Shown here: positions 22,792-35,001 of the stretch, piece by piece
Layout: each line of letters begins with the position of its first letter
How positions within the stretch are numbered: position 1 is the stretch's first letter
Assembly: GCA_025201345.1 (NCBI GenBank)
Contig: JAIXMG010000008.1
Coordinates: forward strand, 186,001 to 250,000
Source of the DNA: Thamnidium elegans
Lineage: Eukaryota > Mucoromycota > Mucoromycetes > Mucorales > Mucoraceae
Direction: 5' to 3'
Length of the DNA: 64,000 bases
The notes under the pieces: model-generated
What the model saw: only the letters and a program-made list of their open reading frames with translations
The model's database searches: none
Told to the model about the DNA's origin: nothing
Program-made: the position numbers and the translations under genes

Positions 22792-23946
22792 TGCTGATTC
22801 AATTTGATCTTGTTGTAATAACAATACAGCTCTTGTCAAGTCCAAAAAGATTTCCATTTGAAATTCAATTTCTTCTAGCCACATTTGCCAGCAGTAGTGG
22901 TTTTTATTTTTTAAAGAATCATAAAACGATACTTGTTGTTGTTGTTGTTGTTGTTGAATCACATTAGACTTGATGGGTTCACCTTGTACTTGTTCATTGG
23001 TATGTACTACTTGTTGGAATGTCAAAAAGAAGAATTGAATACGTTGACGTGTAATAATTTCTAAATCATTGGCCGAAAGTAAATCGGTTTGAACTAATGT
23101 ACCAATAAATCGAATCAAGATGCGAAAGTTTAAGCGCAAGAAAAGGTTATGCTGTTGAACGGCTGCCAATGCCGTAGCTCGGGCAGACCTCGGGGAAGCA
23201 TTTAACACAAGTCGACGCCTGTGATGGTTATGGTAGCGACTAGATAAATTATCTAAATGACGATTGATATGATTTAATAATAACCTATGGTGTATCTCTG
23301 TTGTAGGTTCAGTTTCGAACAAGGCAATCATGGTTGGATAGAGAGTGGTAAGAAAACTAGTCATTAATCTACCGACTTTGGTTGGGTAAAATTCAGTCAT
23401 TAATGAATGTTGTTGTTGTTGATTGTTACTGAGGTTAGTAATAACTGGTTGGTCTAGAATAACTGATGTGGTCTTTCGATTTTTAATAATTAAATCTGTA
23501 AATGTAGTATGTTTTTGGACTGTATCAAGCAGTGGATCAAGGAACACATGATCAAGTATGATGCCGAGGGTTTTGTCAAGAAAAAAGTCTAGACAAGGCT
23601 CCCAATTTTTAAGAGGAGAGCGGTCATAAATTTCGACTGCTAATCTATTTGATACACTTTGAATAATCGTTTGATCGATAACGTTATTTTTGTTATTATA
23701 TCCATGTCGACTGATATATGCTAACGCTGCATGTACAATATGATTAAAGGCGTTAAGTTGAGGCCTAGATAAATCAATGCGGTATCTATGCCAAATAATT
23801 TGATATGCTACCGCTCTACAATGATGTGATCCAGTCGCTAAATACCAAAGATCTGCAAATGAAAGGTATTCGGATATTTTCAATAATAATTCAAGTGGTA
23901 ATTCTAATAAACTAGGTGGTCGAAAAAGTAAATGGTTGGTTGCCAT
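22630..23946 (-). CDS. F-box protein
   Basis: Single exon, 438 aa. The N-terminal F-box is at about 12-55: LLELPLELLLKISEYLSFAD, then LWYLATGSHHCRAVAYQIIW, as expected for Skp1-binding in SCF ubiquitin ligases. The rest is helical with no recognised substrate-binding repeats. The C-terminal third holds encoded microsatellites: a Gln run (about 330-337) and a Thr run from a repeated codon (about 388-397), so length is likely polymorphic. Start is the ATG just before the F-box. Substrate is unknown. Confidence 0.75.
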
Positions 23947-25318
23947 AACTACGAAAAAAAAAATACGTGAAAAAAATATACGTAAAAGAAAGAAAAAAAG
24001 AGAGAGAGAGAGAGAAAGGGAAAAAAAAATTATAAAAAAGGGGGAGATTATAATAAGAAGAAAAAAAAGAAAAAAAAAAAGAGAACGTCGATCGCATTCG
24101 AGACCCTATTACGTTTTGTTCTGGGTTCTTTTTTTTCCAAAACACTACGCTTTATTGGAAAACTTGACATTTGAACTTTCAATTTCAATACCAGACTAAA
24201 CCTTAATTAGCAGTTTTTGAGTTGGGTCCAGAACAAAAAAAAAACACGCAACTGTTTTGAGGTAACACACTAATAATTTATATTTAAATTCACCTGCTTT
24301 TTTTTTTTTACAGTTTGTGTGTTAATAACTGGTGCTTTGCATATTTTCGCCACTTTTTGCGTGTGTGTTGATTTAAATAAGCTTTCTCAGACTATTCTTT
24401 TTCATTAAACACAGCCTTTTTTTTTCATGTACATATTGGAGTTGAATAGTTACTATTTCTTTTTTTATAATTTAAATGCGATTACCTAGTGATAACTCAC
24501 ATGATTGTATGCATAACTTGTTGCTATTCACTCCTTTAACGTAAAATAAAAAAAATAAAAAAGATGTACACGCCTTTAATTTCATGATATTTTTTACTTG
24601 ATTTAGCAACCCATTTTTCTGAATCAGTGAAACACGAAGCATGTTTTCTGTGTGTTTGATGTCTTTTTTATATGACTAAGCTAAAAGATTTTAATTAGTA
24701 TTTCTATTGACATTATATAAAATAAATTTTTGTTTTGAAAAGAATCTTTCTTCTTCTTTAATTAGATTGAAACACTCTTTTAATTTACAACATCTTTTAT
24801 AATAACTACGCTTTTTTTTTTTTTTATATTAATACTTTCTAAAACAAAAAAACGCCGCGCACACTTTTTTTGCTTTGTGTTCATGTTTTGGCAGAAAATA
24901 AATAATATATACGTCATTCAGATTTTTTTTTTTTTTTTTGTCAATAGAAAAAAAAAGAGAGAGAGAGACGCCCCTAGTGTCATATCAATAAAACACTGCT
25001 CGATTCAAATAGATGCGCAATGCAATGTACAGAAGAAAAAGAACATACTTTAGATATCTTATTTCGGTTTTGATGTATTGTTTGTTATTTGAGGTGTAAC
25101 CAAACATATTCCTTGATAAAAATAGATTTTTATCAAGAAAATATTGTTGTCATGTGTATTGTTTTTTTTTATTAGTTTATAAGAAGTGAATTAAATATGC
25201 TGGGTAATAAAGGGTAGAAATTACATTAAAAAGAGGAGAAAGGGATGCAAGTATTAGCGAGAGGTATTAAATAAGTAAGGAAAAAAAATATATAAAAATA
25301 ATTTACAAGAAAGAGATG
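23947..25318. other. 1.4-kb intergenic region
   Basis: Upstream of the F-box gene and downstream of the zinc-cluster gene. Contains an (AG)n run at about 24000-24018, several A/T homopolymers and no recognisable gene. Confidence 0.55.
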
Positions 25319-27781
25319 TTACCACTCTTTGATTGCTTGACTAAGCGAGTTATAATTGGGAGGAGATGGTATGGACGGAGAAGGCGACCCATCCACTGAA
25401 GAATCTACAAAACAAGAACTACTACTAGACGACCGATGTAAAATAGCCAGCTGTATATCTCGTTCCATCAAACAGACAAGCGTCCGCGCCATTTCAAAAT
25501 CGTACTTGAAGTTAATTGACGCTTTAGATGTCTCCACCGACCGCAATAAAGCAAATTTACCTAATTCGTAATAATGTTCATTTGGGTAACTTAGCAACTT
25601 CCGATAAACAATGCTGGCAAACAAAAATCCGACCAATGGAACATGACAATCTTGCATCATCAGTTCCAATATCTGACAAATATTACTCGCTGCGTTCAAA
25701 CAAGTTTCCAAGCATTGAATAGAGATGGGCGTACTGGGAAGTCGACCCACAGGTACAAACGCTTGATACAAAATAATTTGATTGGTGCTGTAATGTAAGC
25801 TAACGAAATTGATACAGTACCGTGAAAATGATTTTAAATCAACATGATAAGTCTCGTTTGAATCTGATTTAGATGAACAAGACGGATGTTTGTTGTCCAC
25901 ACTACCCAAATTAGGTGATTGCCATTCAGTAGGGAGACTTTGATGAAACTCCTTTAAAGTTTCCTGCATAGCCAATAAATCCTGCGGTAAATTAGTATCT
26001 AAACGTCCATTCATTTGATAAGAAACAAGTTTAGCTATAGATTGATCACGAAGCACCTGTAACTTGATAAGGTACACCCAAGTATTCCAAACATAGTAAT
26101 CAACAGCTTGTTCATTGGGTTCAACTCCTTCTTGCTCAAGCAAAATTTGATCTGGTCGGTCCAATACACTTGGTAATGCACTTTTTGGTTTACACTGACT
26201 AACACCATTAGCATTACCATTATTACTACCTTGTAAGGATTTATACCAAGCATTACAATAATAAATACACCAAATAAGCATTGACTGGTACCTTGTTAAT
26301 TCTCTACCTTCATCATAAAGCCCCAGTTGTAACGCCATTGTATACGCAATCCATTCATAAAAATAAATGACACCAGGATACCCATTTTGGTAATTACAGT
26401 AAGACAATAAAAATGCAGCTTGACAATTATCAAATGTTGGTTCATCAAAGCAATCGGCCAACTGTTCACGGCCACGTAAACAATACGCAACCGATAACGC
26501 TTTACCCATATTGTATTGAGGTGCTCCAAACGAAGGTCGTTTACTCCAAACATGTAACTGAAATGCGTTTCTAGCCGACATGGCGCACACCGCATAAATC
26601 AAGACTGTGGACGGACGTTTAGCTGGGTCAGGGTCCCGATAACGTAATAAAAAATCGGTTGCATCAATAATAGGTAACCGTATAGATGAACAGCACGATG
26701 TACGAAAATAAAGTTCAATTAAATTATCCGTTAGTTCTTGAGATATATCAATGGGGTAGTCTTGCGGCATAGCGTGTGTCGGATGAGACCATTGATCCCA
26801 AATGGCAAAACCAGACGTTGTATGAACTGAACTAGTATCATCAAACTCAATAATAGGTTCGTCCATTAAATGAGGTGTAGAAGGTGTCGTACTATCCTTT
26901 CGCTTCTTCTTCTTCTCTTCTCTTGGTGTAATTGTAACCGTTTGTTTCACTTGATCCACCATAGTAGATAGATCATGATATGAATTGACGTTGCTTTCAA
27001 TCGATAAACCTTTTTTGGTACTGTTGATTCTCCAAGCGGTAGGAGGGGTTATAATAGGCTTTATCATAAAATTAGCTTTAGACGATAATTCTCTGGTTTT
27101 TTGTGCAAACTCTCTTGTTATACGATCAATTGAATCTTGCCATTGATCCATAACTTTATTCATGGTGGTCAAAACCTGTGCTACGTGATTTGCTTTCGGC
27201 TCGCTCTTTTTAAAAATACATTCGAAATTATTGGCTTCACAGCGACTGCACTTCGGTAATGTCAAATCACATTGTTGTAAATCTTTAAAGCATTTGGTAC
27301 AGGGGTAAACTGAAAAATTACTGGTGGAAGCTACTTTACTAGACGCCCTCGATCTTCTCTTTGGTCCATTTTTCTCACTCATCGTATCTTCGTCTTCTTC
27401 GGAATAGATTGAAACAGTACTATCGGTCATTGGTGAACTAGGATCCATTGTTGGTTGACACGTTACTTCCGTCTTTATTTTATCGCTAAATTTCATGATT
27501 CGTTCTCCTAGTGTTTCCGTGGCCTTTTGAAGGTTTTTAAGTGTAGGTGCTGCTTCCGGATAAACACAATCGATTCCTCTTCGGTGACACCGTGAGCACG
27601 ATGGTTTCCTTCTATCGCATGCATGTCTACAATTTCAATGAAAAAAAAAATACTTTATTAATCATCATCCCTTTTTTTTTTTTTTTACAAAAAAAAGCTG
27701 AATTCTTTACCTGAATCCGCGACAACGAAAACAAGCGGCTCCCAAGTTGAGTTGCTTGTCTGAACTAGTTGAATCAGACAT
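25319..27781 (-). CDS. Fungal transcription factor with two tandem Zn2Cys6 clusters
   Basis: Two exons: 27781-27711 and 27626-25319, 792 aa. The first zinc cluster is split by the intron: C17, C20, C27, C34, C37, C44 (ACFRCRGFRHACD, then SCSRCHRRGIDC). A second complete cluster lies at about C133-C160 (PCTKCFKDLQQCD, then PKCSRCEANNFEC), each with the C-x2-C-x6-C-x6-C-x2-C-x6-C spacing. A fungal-specific TF middle region follows (SSIRLPIIDATDFLLRY, LLSYCNYQNGYPG, WIAYTMALQLGLY). It is a nuclear DNA-binding regulator by family; target genes are unknown. Two zinc clusters in one chain is uncommon; the usual zinc-cluster protein has one. The exon-exon join restores CRGFRHACD, which supports the start at 27781. 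Confidence 0.87.
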
Positions 27782-29752
27782 ATCTATTACTCAAACTTCT
27801 ATATATATATATTTTTTTTTAAAAAAAAAGAGAGAGAAGAAAGGGTACAAAATAGAAAAAAAGGTTCGAGGTTACTGAAGTTTAAAAAAAAAAAAAAAGA
27901 CCGAGACGGGCTTGTTTACTACCACCCAAAAAGCCCGGTTGATTTTTCATCCAAACTATTTAAAGTTCATAAACATTCCAAGTATCTTACTTCAACTAAA
28001 TATTGTTACTTTTTTGTTTGTAAGTATGTTTTTTATTTTCTTTAGTAATGCCCCTTTTTTTTCTTTAAATTATTATATTCGAAAAAGTCAAAACAGGCTA
28101 AAATAAATATCTGAGTTATACGGCGCTAAATTGCTTATTGTACCACCTATGAAGCAGTTATCGCTCGTGCCAGTTTTTAGCGGAACATCAAAAAAATACA
28201 TTGCTTTTCATATGGAGTCACATATATTGTCAGGTATCACTTTTATAATAGATAGCAATGTCTAGATAAACTGTTTATTCCCTCTTCCGGGCTCCATTCA
28301 TTCGTATTGTTGATATGGCAAGTATTCAGTTCAACTATCTCCAGTGCGACATTTTCATTCCTTTTGAAATGTCATAAAAAATGTAGGCGCTGTTTTTTTT
28401 TGACATATGTAGTTTGGTCTACTACCATTTTAACTGTCGAAACTGAAGACGTCCCGATAAGTTCTAAATCGTTGAACGGCAAACATGTTTCGAAGCTGAC
28501 TTTTCATTCCCCCTCTTTTTTCTTTTTTTTTGCCAAGCTTAACTAGCTTAAGTTTTTTTTTAAACAAGTTCAATAAAATAATAATAATCATTGCGTTGCA
28601 CTAATTACTGTTTTGCTTCCGGGCCGAAAATCATTAGCCAATTGTTACCTATCATTTATTCTGGCAGTACAGAGCTTTTTTTTTAGTATTGTGAAATCAA
28701 TACATTCTTTCACTTGCTTGTGGCGCGGAGGTAACGAGTATGTGCAAGAACCCCTTTCTCGCAAATAGTTTGTACCACATAAATAAACAAAGGTTTGCTT
28801 GTTAAGATTTCTTTCAACTAGGTAGCGTAAAGTAAAATTACTTTTACTAACAGATGTAGATCATTTTCTAAAATGATACAAAAAGGAAGTGCGCACATGT
28901 AAAATAAGATTATTGTATAATTCAGGTATGCACTATTACATACAACTCCCTCTTAAGTACCTAATTATGAGATGTTATTTTCAATATGTTTCATTTTAAG
29001 ATGCTGGGGAACGTACTAGTTTCATTTTCGTATTCTAGATATCACCCATTTCTTCTTTTCTTTTTTATGGGTTCGAATGATGATCCCCCCCCCGCTGGGC
29101 TGTGGTCTCCGATGGATTGGCATTATGGGTGTTAGTACAACTAGTAAATTGTTTTGACGCTCCCATAAAAAAAAGGCCCTTTTGATATAGCAAGCTATAT
29201 CTACACCTATCTCTGCGCCTTTTAGTAAGTATTCCCCTCTCCCCTTTTTTATATGGGGAAGAGTGATGATCCATCTGAATGATTGATGATACCTCCGCTA
29301 AACTATAGTCTTGTTCCATAAAAAAGCTCATGAGGTTGAATAGTTTATGGGTGATAGTAAACATATATGTGGTTCTATATATTTATAGAAGTAACTTAGT
29401 TACAATAAAGCAAATCTTTCTGTTTCTTTTACTCATAATAATAAGCACTTCGCTTTTTTTTTATTAATTAATTAAATAAAGAGCTATCCTTTTTTGCGAC
29501 CAATTACTTTTTCATTTTTGAAGTCCTTACTATTACATGGCTCGGACCCCACAATGTGTTATATTTAACCGAAATCCCATTCTTTCAATGTTAAATCTTT
29601 CTTAATTTACTCTGGATAATAAAAAGAGACTACTTTTGTGTAAATATCCTTTCTTTTCTACCTATTTTTTTCAAACCTTTTTATACAGAATCTTAATTGT
29701 CTAAATAGCCTGGCACTTTTTAACTGTTATTGAATTAAAAGTCTGGAAACTA
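27782..29752. other. 2-kb intergenic region
   Basis: Upstream of the zinc-cluster gene. No RNA gene or strong domain is seen. The only longer frame of note is minus 29364-29065 (listed). Fragments such as AAAAGTCTGGAAACTATTCTTTT near 29735 are inverted copies of sequence at about 15251, marking the edge of repeat B1. Confidence 0.5.
29065..29364 (-). CDS. Hypothetical 99-codon ORF
   Basis: ATG-started frame with protein-like composition (EQDYSLAEVSSIIQMDHHSS, KKGERGILTKRRRDRCRYS). No domain, signal peptide or intron is recognised and there is no neighbour logic. It could be a transposon relic or chance. Confidence 0.22.
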   Translation of the reverse strand: MFTITHKLFNLMSFFMEQDYSLAEVSSIIQMDHHSSPYKKGERGILTKRRRDRCRYSLLYQKGLFFMGASKQFTSCTNTHNANPSETTAQRGGDHHSNP

Positions 29753-30892
29753 TTCTTTTTAAACAGTGATAACTCTTTCAATTTTTGCGTTAGAGATATA
29801 AATTGAGATGTATTAGAAGCGTATAAACAAGTACTTTATTGTCAACGATTTGCCTATAACAAAAGACAAAGTGGATCCAGAGAAATCATAAACCATCCGT
29901 GATTTTTGGCCAAAAAAACAAAAGGGGTTGACCCCCAAAAATGAAAAACGAAAAAAAAAAAACAAAAAAGTACGTTTTTAATTTTTTTATCAAAGATATA
30001 TTAAAACAACTATTTTGTATTATACAACTTGGGTCCAAAAAGCTTTTTCTGTTTTTTAATAAATTAAGAACCATTATTTGTTATAGTTGGTAAAATTAGC
30101 AGTGATTTCTTATGTGAACGATTTTTTAAGCTGCAATACCGCAATAATTATCACGCCACAATTGCTCTCTTTTTCCAATTATTTCGCTCTTGCCCCTTTG
30201 GAGTGTTTTATTGTTACTACGTTTTTATAGCTGACTTGGATAATATGGCACATTGTGTTGCTACATGCTCAATGTCAAAAGAAAAAACAAAATACATAAA
30301 TAAAATAAAAATACATGTCGCAAGTGGTGGATAAGATCAAGAAAAGAAAATGAAAGTAAAAGTAAAAGTAAAAGAAAGATGTAAAAGGAATTGTATTTGC
30401 GTTTGTTTGAGTTTTAAAGTAGGGGTCGTTGTAGTACAAAGAAAATGCAACTGTCAATTACAGAGTATAATAACAGAAATATAATTAAAAGAATATAAAC
30501 TATAAGGCCGTACCCGAGAGAAGTACACTTTATAGTTTTTTATTAAATAAAAGATAATATAATGAGAAGATCCAGCACCTCATTTACATGTACGCATTGC
30601 ATAATTATAACTGTCAAGCATTATGCCAAATGTTAAACCAAATAAGCCAAACATATTATATTTTACTGTAAAAATAACAGTAAATTTTTATTAAGAATGT
30701 TGCGGATAGATTATTAAAAGGAAGAAAAAAAAACATTAAGGTAATGTTTACATTTAATGAGAATTAGGGCAGACATTCTCTTTCCCTTTTTAAGAAGCCT
30801 TTTCTTTTTTATAATGCCTTCTTTTTTTTTTTTTATAATGCATTCTCTTTTTTTAAGACATTCTTTTTTAAAACGCTTTCTCATTCTCTTTT

Positions 30893-30973
30893 TAGGACAC
30901 TCATTTTTAGGACACTCATTTTTAGGACACTCATTTTTAAAGACACTCATTTTTAAAGACACTCATTTTTATT
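30893..30973 (+). repeat. 16-bp minisatellite, about 5 units
   Basis: Units read GACACTCATTTTTA(A)(A/G). The counterpart in repeat B2 at about 59998-60160 has about 10 units, so copy number differs between copies. Confidence 0.85.
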
Positions 30974-31133
30974 TATAGCTTTTTTTCGGGGGGGGTTGGC
31001 CCTTTGGGTTTGGCCCTTTGGGTTGGGTTGCTAAATAAGAAAAAGTTAGAAATCAACTCTTTTTTATTTGCAGCAGAATGTTTTTATAATACTTTCCTTC
31101 TCTCCTCGTATCACTCCAACTTTCTACCAGCCA

Positions 31134-31387
31134 GTGCTTATGGTACCATTTGCGCCATGCAATTTTTTTTTTTTTTTGAGGGTTTACAGATTTGACCCAT
31201 CTGCAGGGCTTTTTTCCAAAAGAGACAACTTGTGAATTTACATCCCCACCCCGCGGTAAGAGAAAGCGGAATGGGGATGTAAATTCACAAGTTGTCTCTT
31301 TTGGAAAAAAGCCCTGCAGATGGGTCAAATCTGTAAACCCTCAAAAAAAAAAAAAAAATTGCATGGCGCAAATGGTACCATAAGCAC
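31134..31387. repeat. Near-perfect long palindrome inside repeat B1
   Basis: Left arm 31134-31248 and right arm 31272-31387 are identical in inverse except for one base of a T/A homopolymer; the spacer is 23 bases containing CCCGCGGTAAGAGAAAGCGG. Both arms start with GTGCTTATGGTACCATTTGC. Confidence 0.9.
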
Positions 31388-31491
31388 TACTATTACAGAA
31401 AAAAGACTTGATCAGAGTCCCAAAAACTGTAATAATAGTTAGTAAATATCTGGCCAGTTACCTTTTGTAGTTGTGAAGAAAAAAAAAGGAG

Positions 31492-31547
<56 letters not shown>

Positions 31548-32127
31548 CAAAAAAGGAAAAAAAAACGGGTCAATTTATACCCGTGATTCGTTGCCATGAT
31601 TTGTGTGACGTGTGGCATTTTTTGTGTGACCTTTTTTTATGTAGCCTTTTTTTGTAGTGTTGCCTAGTTACAGTGACGCTGGTTGATATATACCAGCTAC
31701 ATATCTAACCTTTTGATTACTATTCAAGGTCTACTTTGGATTTTATTTGACAAACTTAATTATTTACCTGTGTAATAATTAAAGTACTTATTTATTTGTG
31801 GTACAGCAGGAAAATCACTATTTTCCCTTTTACACAAACGTCAGGCACAGATTATTTATGCACAAATAATCACAATAATCTATAAGCAGTTATCTTTAAC
31901 ACAATCAATTCAGCAGTCATTGAATTTAAATCTCGCTTTCATATAAAATAACTATCCTTTTTCAAATTATTAAAAATCATCTTATTTTAAACTTTTAACG
32001 AAATTATATGACTCGTATATAATATGCCAGAAAACCGAGGTGCATGTAGCTATTTAAAACGTGATAAGCACGTGACTCAAAAAATAAAATAGGTTATTTT
32101 TATATATAAAACAAAATAATCAAAAAA

Positions 32128-32198
32128 GCGCTCTTGGTTTAGTGGTAGAATTTCACCCTTCCAAGGTGAAGGCCGGGGTTCGATTCCCCGAGGGCGCA
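32128..32198 (+). tRNA. tRNA-Gly (anticodon TCC)
   Basis: 71 nt, no intron. Acceptor stem GCGCTCT/AGGGCGC with discriminator A; D-arm TGGTTTAGTGGTAGA; anticodon stem TCACC/GGTGA with loop CTTCCAA, anticodon TCC; T-arm GGGGTTCGATTCCCC. Internal A and B boxes for RNA polymerase III are within these arms, and a T5 terminator follows at about 32199. It lies about 130 bp after repeat B1. Confidence 0.96.
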
Positions 32199-33186
32199 TT
32201 TTTATTTAAAATGAGCGTGAGACGTTTAAATATTGAACTTGTGGTTATTACTCTTTTGGTTTTATCCTAGAACACATGGTAACAAAAGAGTTATGGTGTC
32301 ACAAATCCGAGAAGGAAGCTCGTTGAAGAGGGTTGTCTTTTTTAAACTTTAACTTAAAATAATACCTTTTTTTTGTAATAATCTAAAATAATATAAATAA
32401 CCATCAAAAAAGACACAATCTAATAAAAATTAATTCATTTTGTTTATAATTTAATCTTATACTTCTTTAACTTATAAAAGATCTCTTAACTAGCTCTTTT
32501 ATTCATCTCTTTATTCTATATTTTATTTTATACTTGAATTCCCTTGGATCTCACTCTCCATTGTACTCTTATCTAAAACCCTTTATTTACCTTATTTTAC
32601 CTAAGTCGTTCTACTTATAAAACAGGAACTGGTGCTCACTTAAACTTACTATTACCTTTTATCTTTTATTTTATTTCTCTACCACATCCCAAATTCTAAC
32701 AATGGCCACCAGTCGAGACACTACACCTCTATCTATTTAGTGATACAGTTTAGATTAGACTTGTGTCTGTAAATCTCACACATGACATAAGAAAGTATAT
32801 TTTTAATCCTTATGGTAAAAAGAGTATCTTTTCTGACAACCTAATATTTTTTTTTTTATTATTGTTATTCTATTGCACTGCTGAAAATTGTCTTTAGGGT
32901 AAGCTTGTTTATGGGAGGCCTGGATAATGATAAACTCTAGCGAAATTAAATTTAAAGATATTACAATGGGTATTTTGCGCAGTAATGGGAGTTTTGCGTA
33001 GTCTATATGTTATCTTAAAAAGTATTTTGTGTGATGTTCCTGATTCTTATATTATCATATGGTTATTATTGTCCATTGAGAAGCTACACTAACTAAGCCA
33101 ATGCTATAGTTGTACAGTATGTGTTGTCTCAATATATATAAAGGGGTTTTTTTTTTTTTTTTTTTTCTCTTTTTATATAAAAAAAA
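32199..33186. other. 1-kb intergenic region
   Basis: AT-rich, no gene recognised. It ends with a T-rich tract of about 22 bases near 33147-33166 just upstream of the TM2 gene. Confidence 0.5.
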
Positions 33187-33701
33187 ATGTCTGATACATT
33201 TAATTTTTTCGCAGGACAAGATATGGAGCAGCCACCATTAAATGGTCATGGTGACAATAATTCACAAGAGGATTCTTATCAAGACGTGTATAGGAAGTTT
33301 CAGAGATCGTTCCAATTTGATAGTTTCTTTAATTTGATATTTGCTAGTTTCTTTAGTTGGATTGGCGTCCTTATTGCCTCTGCTTTTATTACATATATTG
33401 TAAATAATTGGAGAATGGGAACGGTTGATCCTAATATATGTGTTTCTGATCGTGGTCGTCTCACAGCTCTTATAATTTCTTTATTATTTGGTTCAACTGG
33501 TAAGATATATATATTGCGTGTTTTTTAAATGCTTAAACTAACAGAGTTATATTAGGGGCTGATCGATTTTATCTTGGATACCCAGTTTCGGCTTGCTTTA
33601 AAGCTCTTTTAGGAGGATTCTTCCATATTTGGTGGATAATTGATTTGATTAGTCTTTGGATGGGTGCCTTTTACGATGTTAATGGGTGTATTCTAAAATA
33701 A
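33187..33701 (+). CDS. TM2-domain membrane protein
   Basis: Two exons: 33187-33499 and 33556-33701, 152 aa. After a polar N-terminus, one transmembrane helix is at about 44-70 (FFNLIFASFFSWIGVLIASA). The TM2 domain follows: LTALIISLLFGSTGADRFYL, then GY, then ACFKALLGGFFHIWWIIDLI. The G-x-D-R-F-Y-L-G and W-W-I-I-D-L-I signatures are diagnostic of TM2 proteins. The domain begins in exon 1 and is completed by exon 2; the junction codon restores the Gly of GADRF. Function is unknown in fungi; animal TM2D proteins act near Notch signalling. The extra N-terminal helix is beyond the core domain. Confidence 0.85.
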
Positions 33702-34240
33702 AGGAATAAAAAGTGTCGCATGCGATCCACATGCGAGTATTTACCTAATTTATATAATTAATTTTATAGTTACGAGTTACTCTTCTGTGAAGATACCCCG
33801 TTTTGTGTTAAATGAGATTTTATTTGAATTCTGAGATATTTCAGAAGACGTAGTTATGGCATTTTGCTTTGAAGCTAAACGTACACAGAAAAAAAAAAAA
33901 AACTAATACAGAACTGAAATTTAGGAGACATAAAATGTTTATATATGCCTTGTTTATATCATAATTTATCCTACACATACAAACACAAACATACATATGT
34001 ACAGATTAATAAGGACATACTGTAACTTTCTCCCGAATACTCTTTTTTTTTCTCAAATCATTATGGGGACACGTCAAAGTACTTGAAGTCCCCCTAACCA
34101 TAACAGGCATTGTTTTATGCAGGGTATTTTTTTTTTTCGCATGGACACACACACAAAAAAAAAGAGACATTCTCGTTTCGGCATGCATAAAGTTTTTTTT
34201 TATATATTAATTTTTTTGAGCTGTGTTTATAAGTTTATTT
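33702..34240. other. Convergent intergenic region
   Basis: Between the 3' ends of the TM2 gene and the secreted-protein gene. It has A/T runs and a CA/GT-rich segment near 33970-33998; no gene recognised. Confidence 0.5.
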
Positions 34241-34809
34241 TTAATTGTAGTTTCCTGGTATAATATGCTCACAACCGTAAGTTGAAATGCCAATGTTACA
34301 ATCGCCTTTTAGTTGACAGCATCGGATACAGTATATATCGTTATCAGGTTCAAGTACGTTAACCCAGTAGTTCATTCCATTACAAGTTCCTTTAGGTAAA
34401 TTCTACGTTATATATATATGAGCACAATACAAAAAAAAAAAAAAAAACGAGTTTACCAGATAATAATAAAACTTACTTTGTGATCGTATTGGCCTCCTCC
34501 ATCTTCAACTTGAATATCATAAGTCGAAGAGTTCATCCTACCAGTGACTTGAACATAGCTAGGTGTACGCACATAATGCGCAGATCTAATAAACCCAACA
34601 GGAAATACTTTAGCATAAGTTGTAGGAGTTTGACAGAAAGCAACAGCGTCGTTTTCAGTAACTGACACGCTTAGCCCTGGAGCAGGAGGCAAGTACATAC
34701 AGAACTCGTTACTAGAGACAATACTTATTGCCGCACCTCTATCACGTTTATTCAATGAAGCTGCCTGAGTTACAGCGAAAAGAAGACATAGTATATATAA
34801 CACTTTCAT
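34241..34809 (-). CDS. Secreted Cys-rich protein
   Basis: Two exons: 34809-34477 and 34402-34241, 164 aa. A signal peptide (MKVLYILCLLFAVTQA) is followed by SLNKRDRG, where KR is a Kex2-type site. The mature part has EFCMYLPPAPG, AVAFCQTPTTYAK, SYVQVTGRMNSS and DGGGQYD; exon 2 adds GTCNGMNYWVNVLEPDNDIY then CIRCC, CNIG and YGCE, giving about nine cysteines overall. I recall this architecture as a conserved secreted family in fungi without an assigned function. The first ATG of the longer upstream frame would spoil the signal peptide, so the start at 34809 is chosen. Possible cell-wall or extracellular role. Confidence 0.75.
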
Positions 34810-35001
34810 AATGATTTTTTTTTTAAAAAGAAGAAAGAGAAATAATTCTTTTTTTTTCTTATTTTCATACAAAGTTAAATTACGTTTTCCAAAAAAGGCA
34901 AATCGTTTCTAGTCACAAAACTTTTTTGTTGTCGTTGTACCGGTCCCCCTTTTTTATTGTTGTCATCTCTTCTCTCTTTTTCAACTTTAATAATTTTAAA
35001 A

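Larger units (their letters stand above)
29753..31995 (+). mobile_element. Repeat B1 (2.2 kb), inverted partner of 58975-61300
   Basis: Almost the whole segment matches the complement of 58975-61300, with a few expansions and substitutions. Landmarks in order are a GGATCCAGAGAAATC segment, a GGTTGACCCCC tract, a 16-bp minisatellite (30893-30973), a long palindrome (31134-31387), an A-rich stretch, and a terminal piece identical to the end of the Tc1-like element (31925-31995). No intact coding region. It is a large non-autonomous or decayed repeat. Confidence 0.75.

Noticed and set aside
28307..28546. 79-codon plus-strand frame
   Set aside because: Starts at TTG, hydrophobic with a Phe run from poly-T, no recognised motif.
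29065..29320. Possible box C/D snoRNA from repeated TGATGAT motifs
   Set aside because: TGATGAT occurs, but no properly placed CTGA box with terminal stem could be found.
29886..30074. Short frames in B1/B2 (Phe-rich, GGTTGACCCC region)
   Set aside because: Present in both copies only because the repeats are young; composition follows homopolymers.
31053..31383. Open frames on both strands around 31053-31383 and 59599-59908 with MTHLQGFF-type translations
   Set aside because: They are mirror images of the palindrome arms; the same text is read on both strands, so they are a by-product of the inverted repeat.
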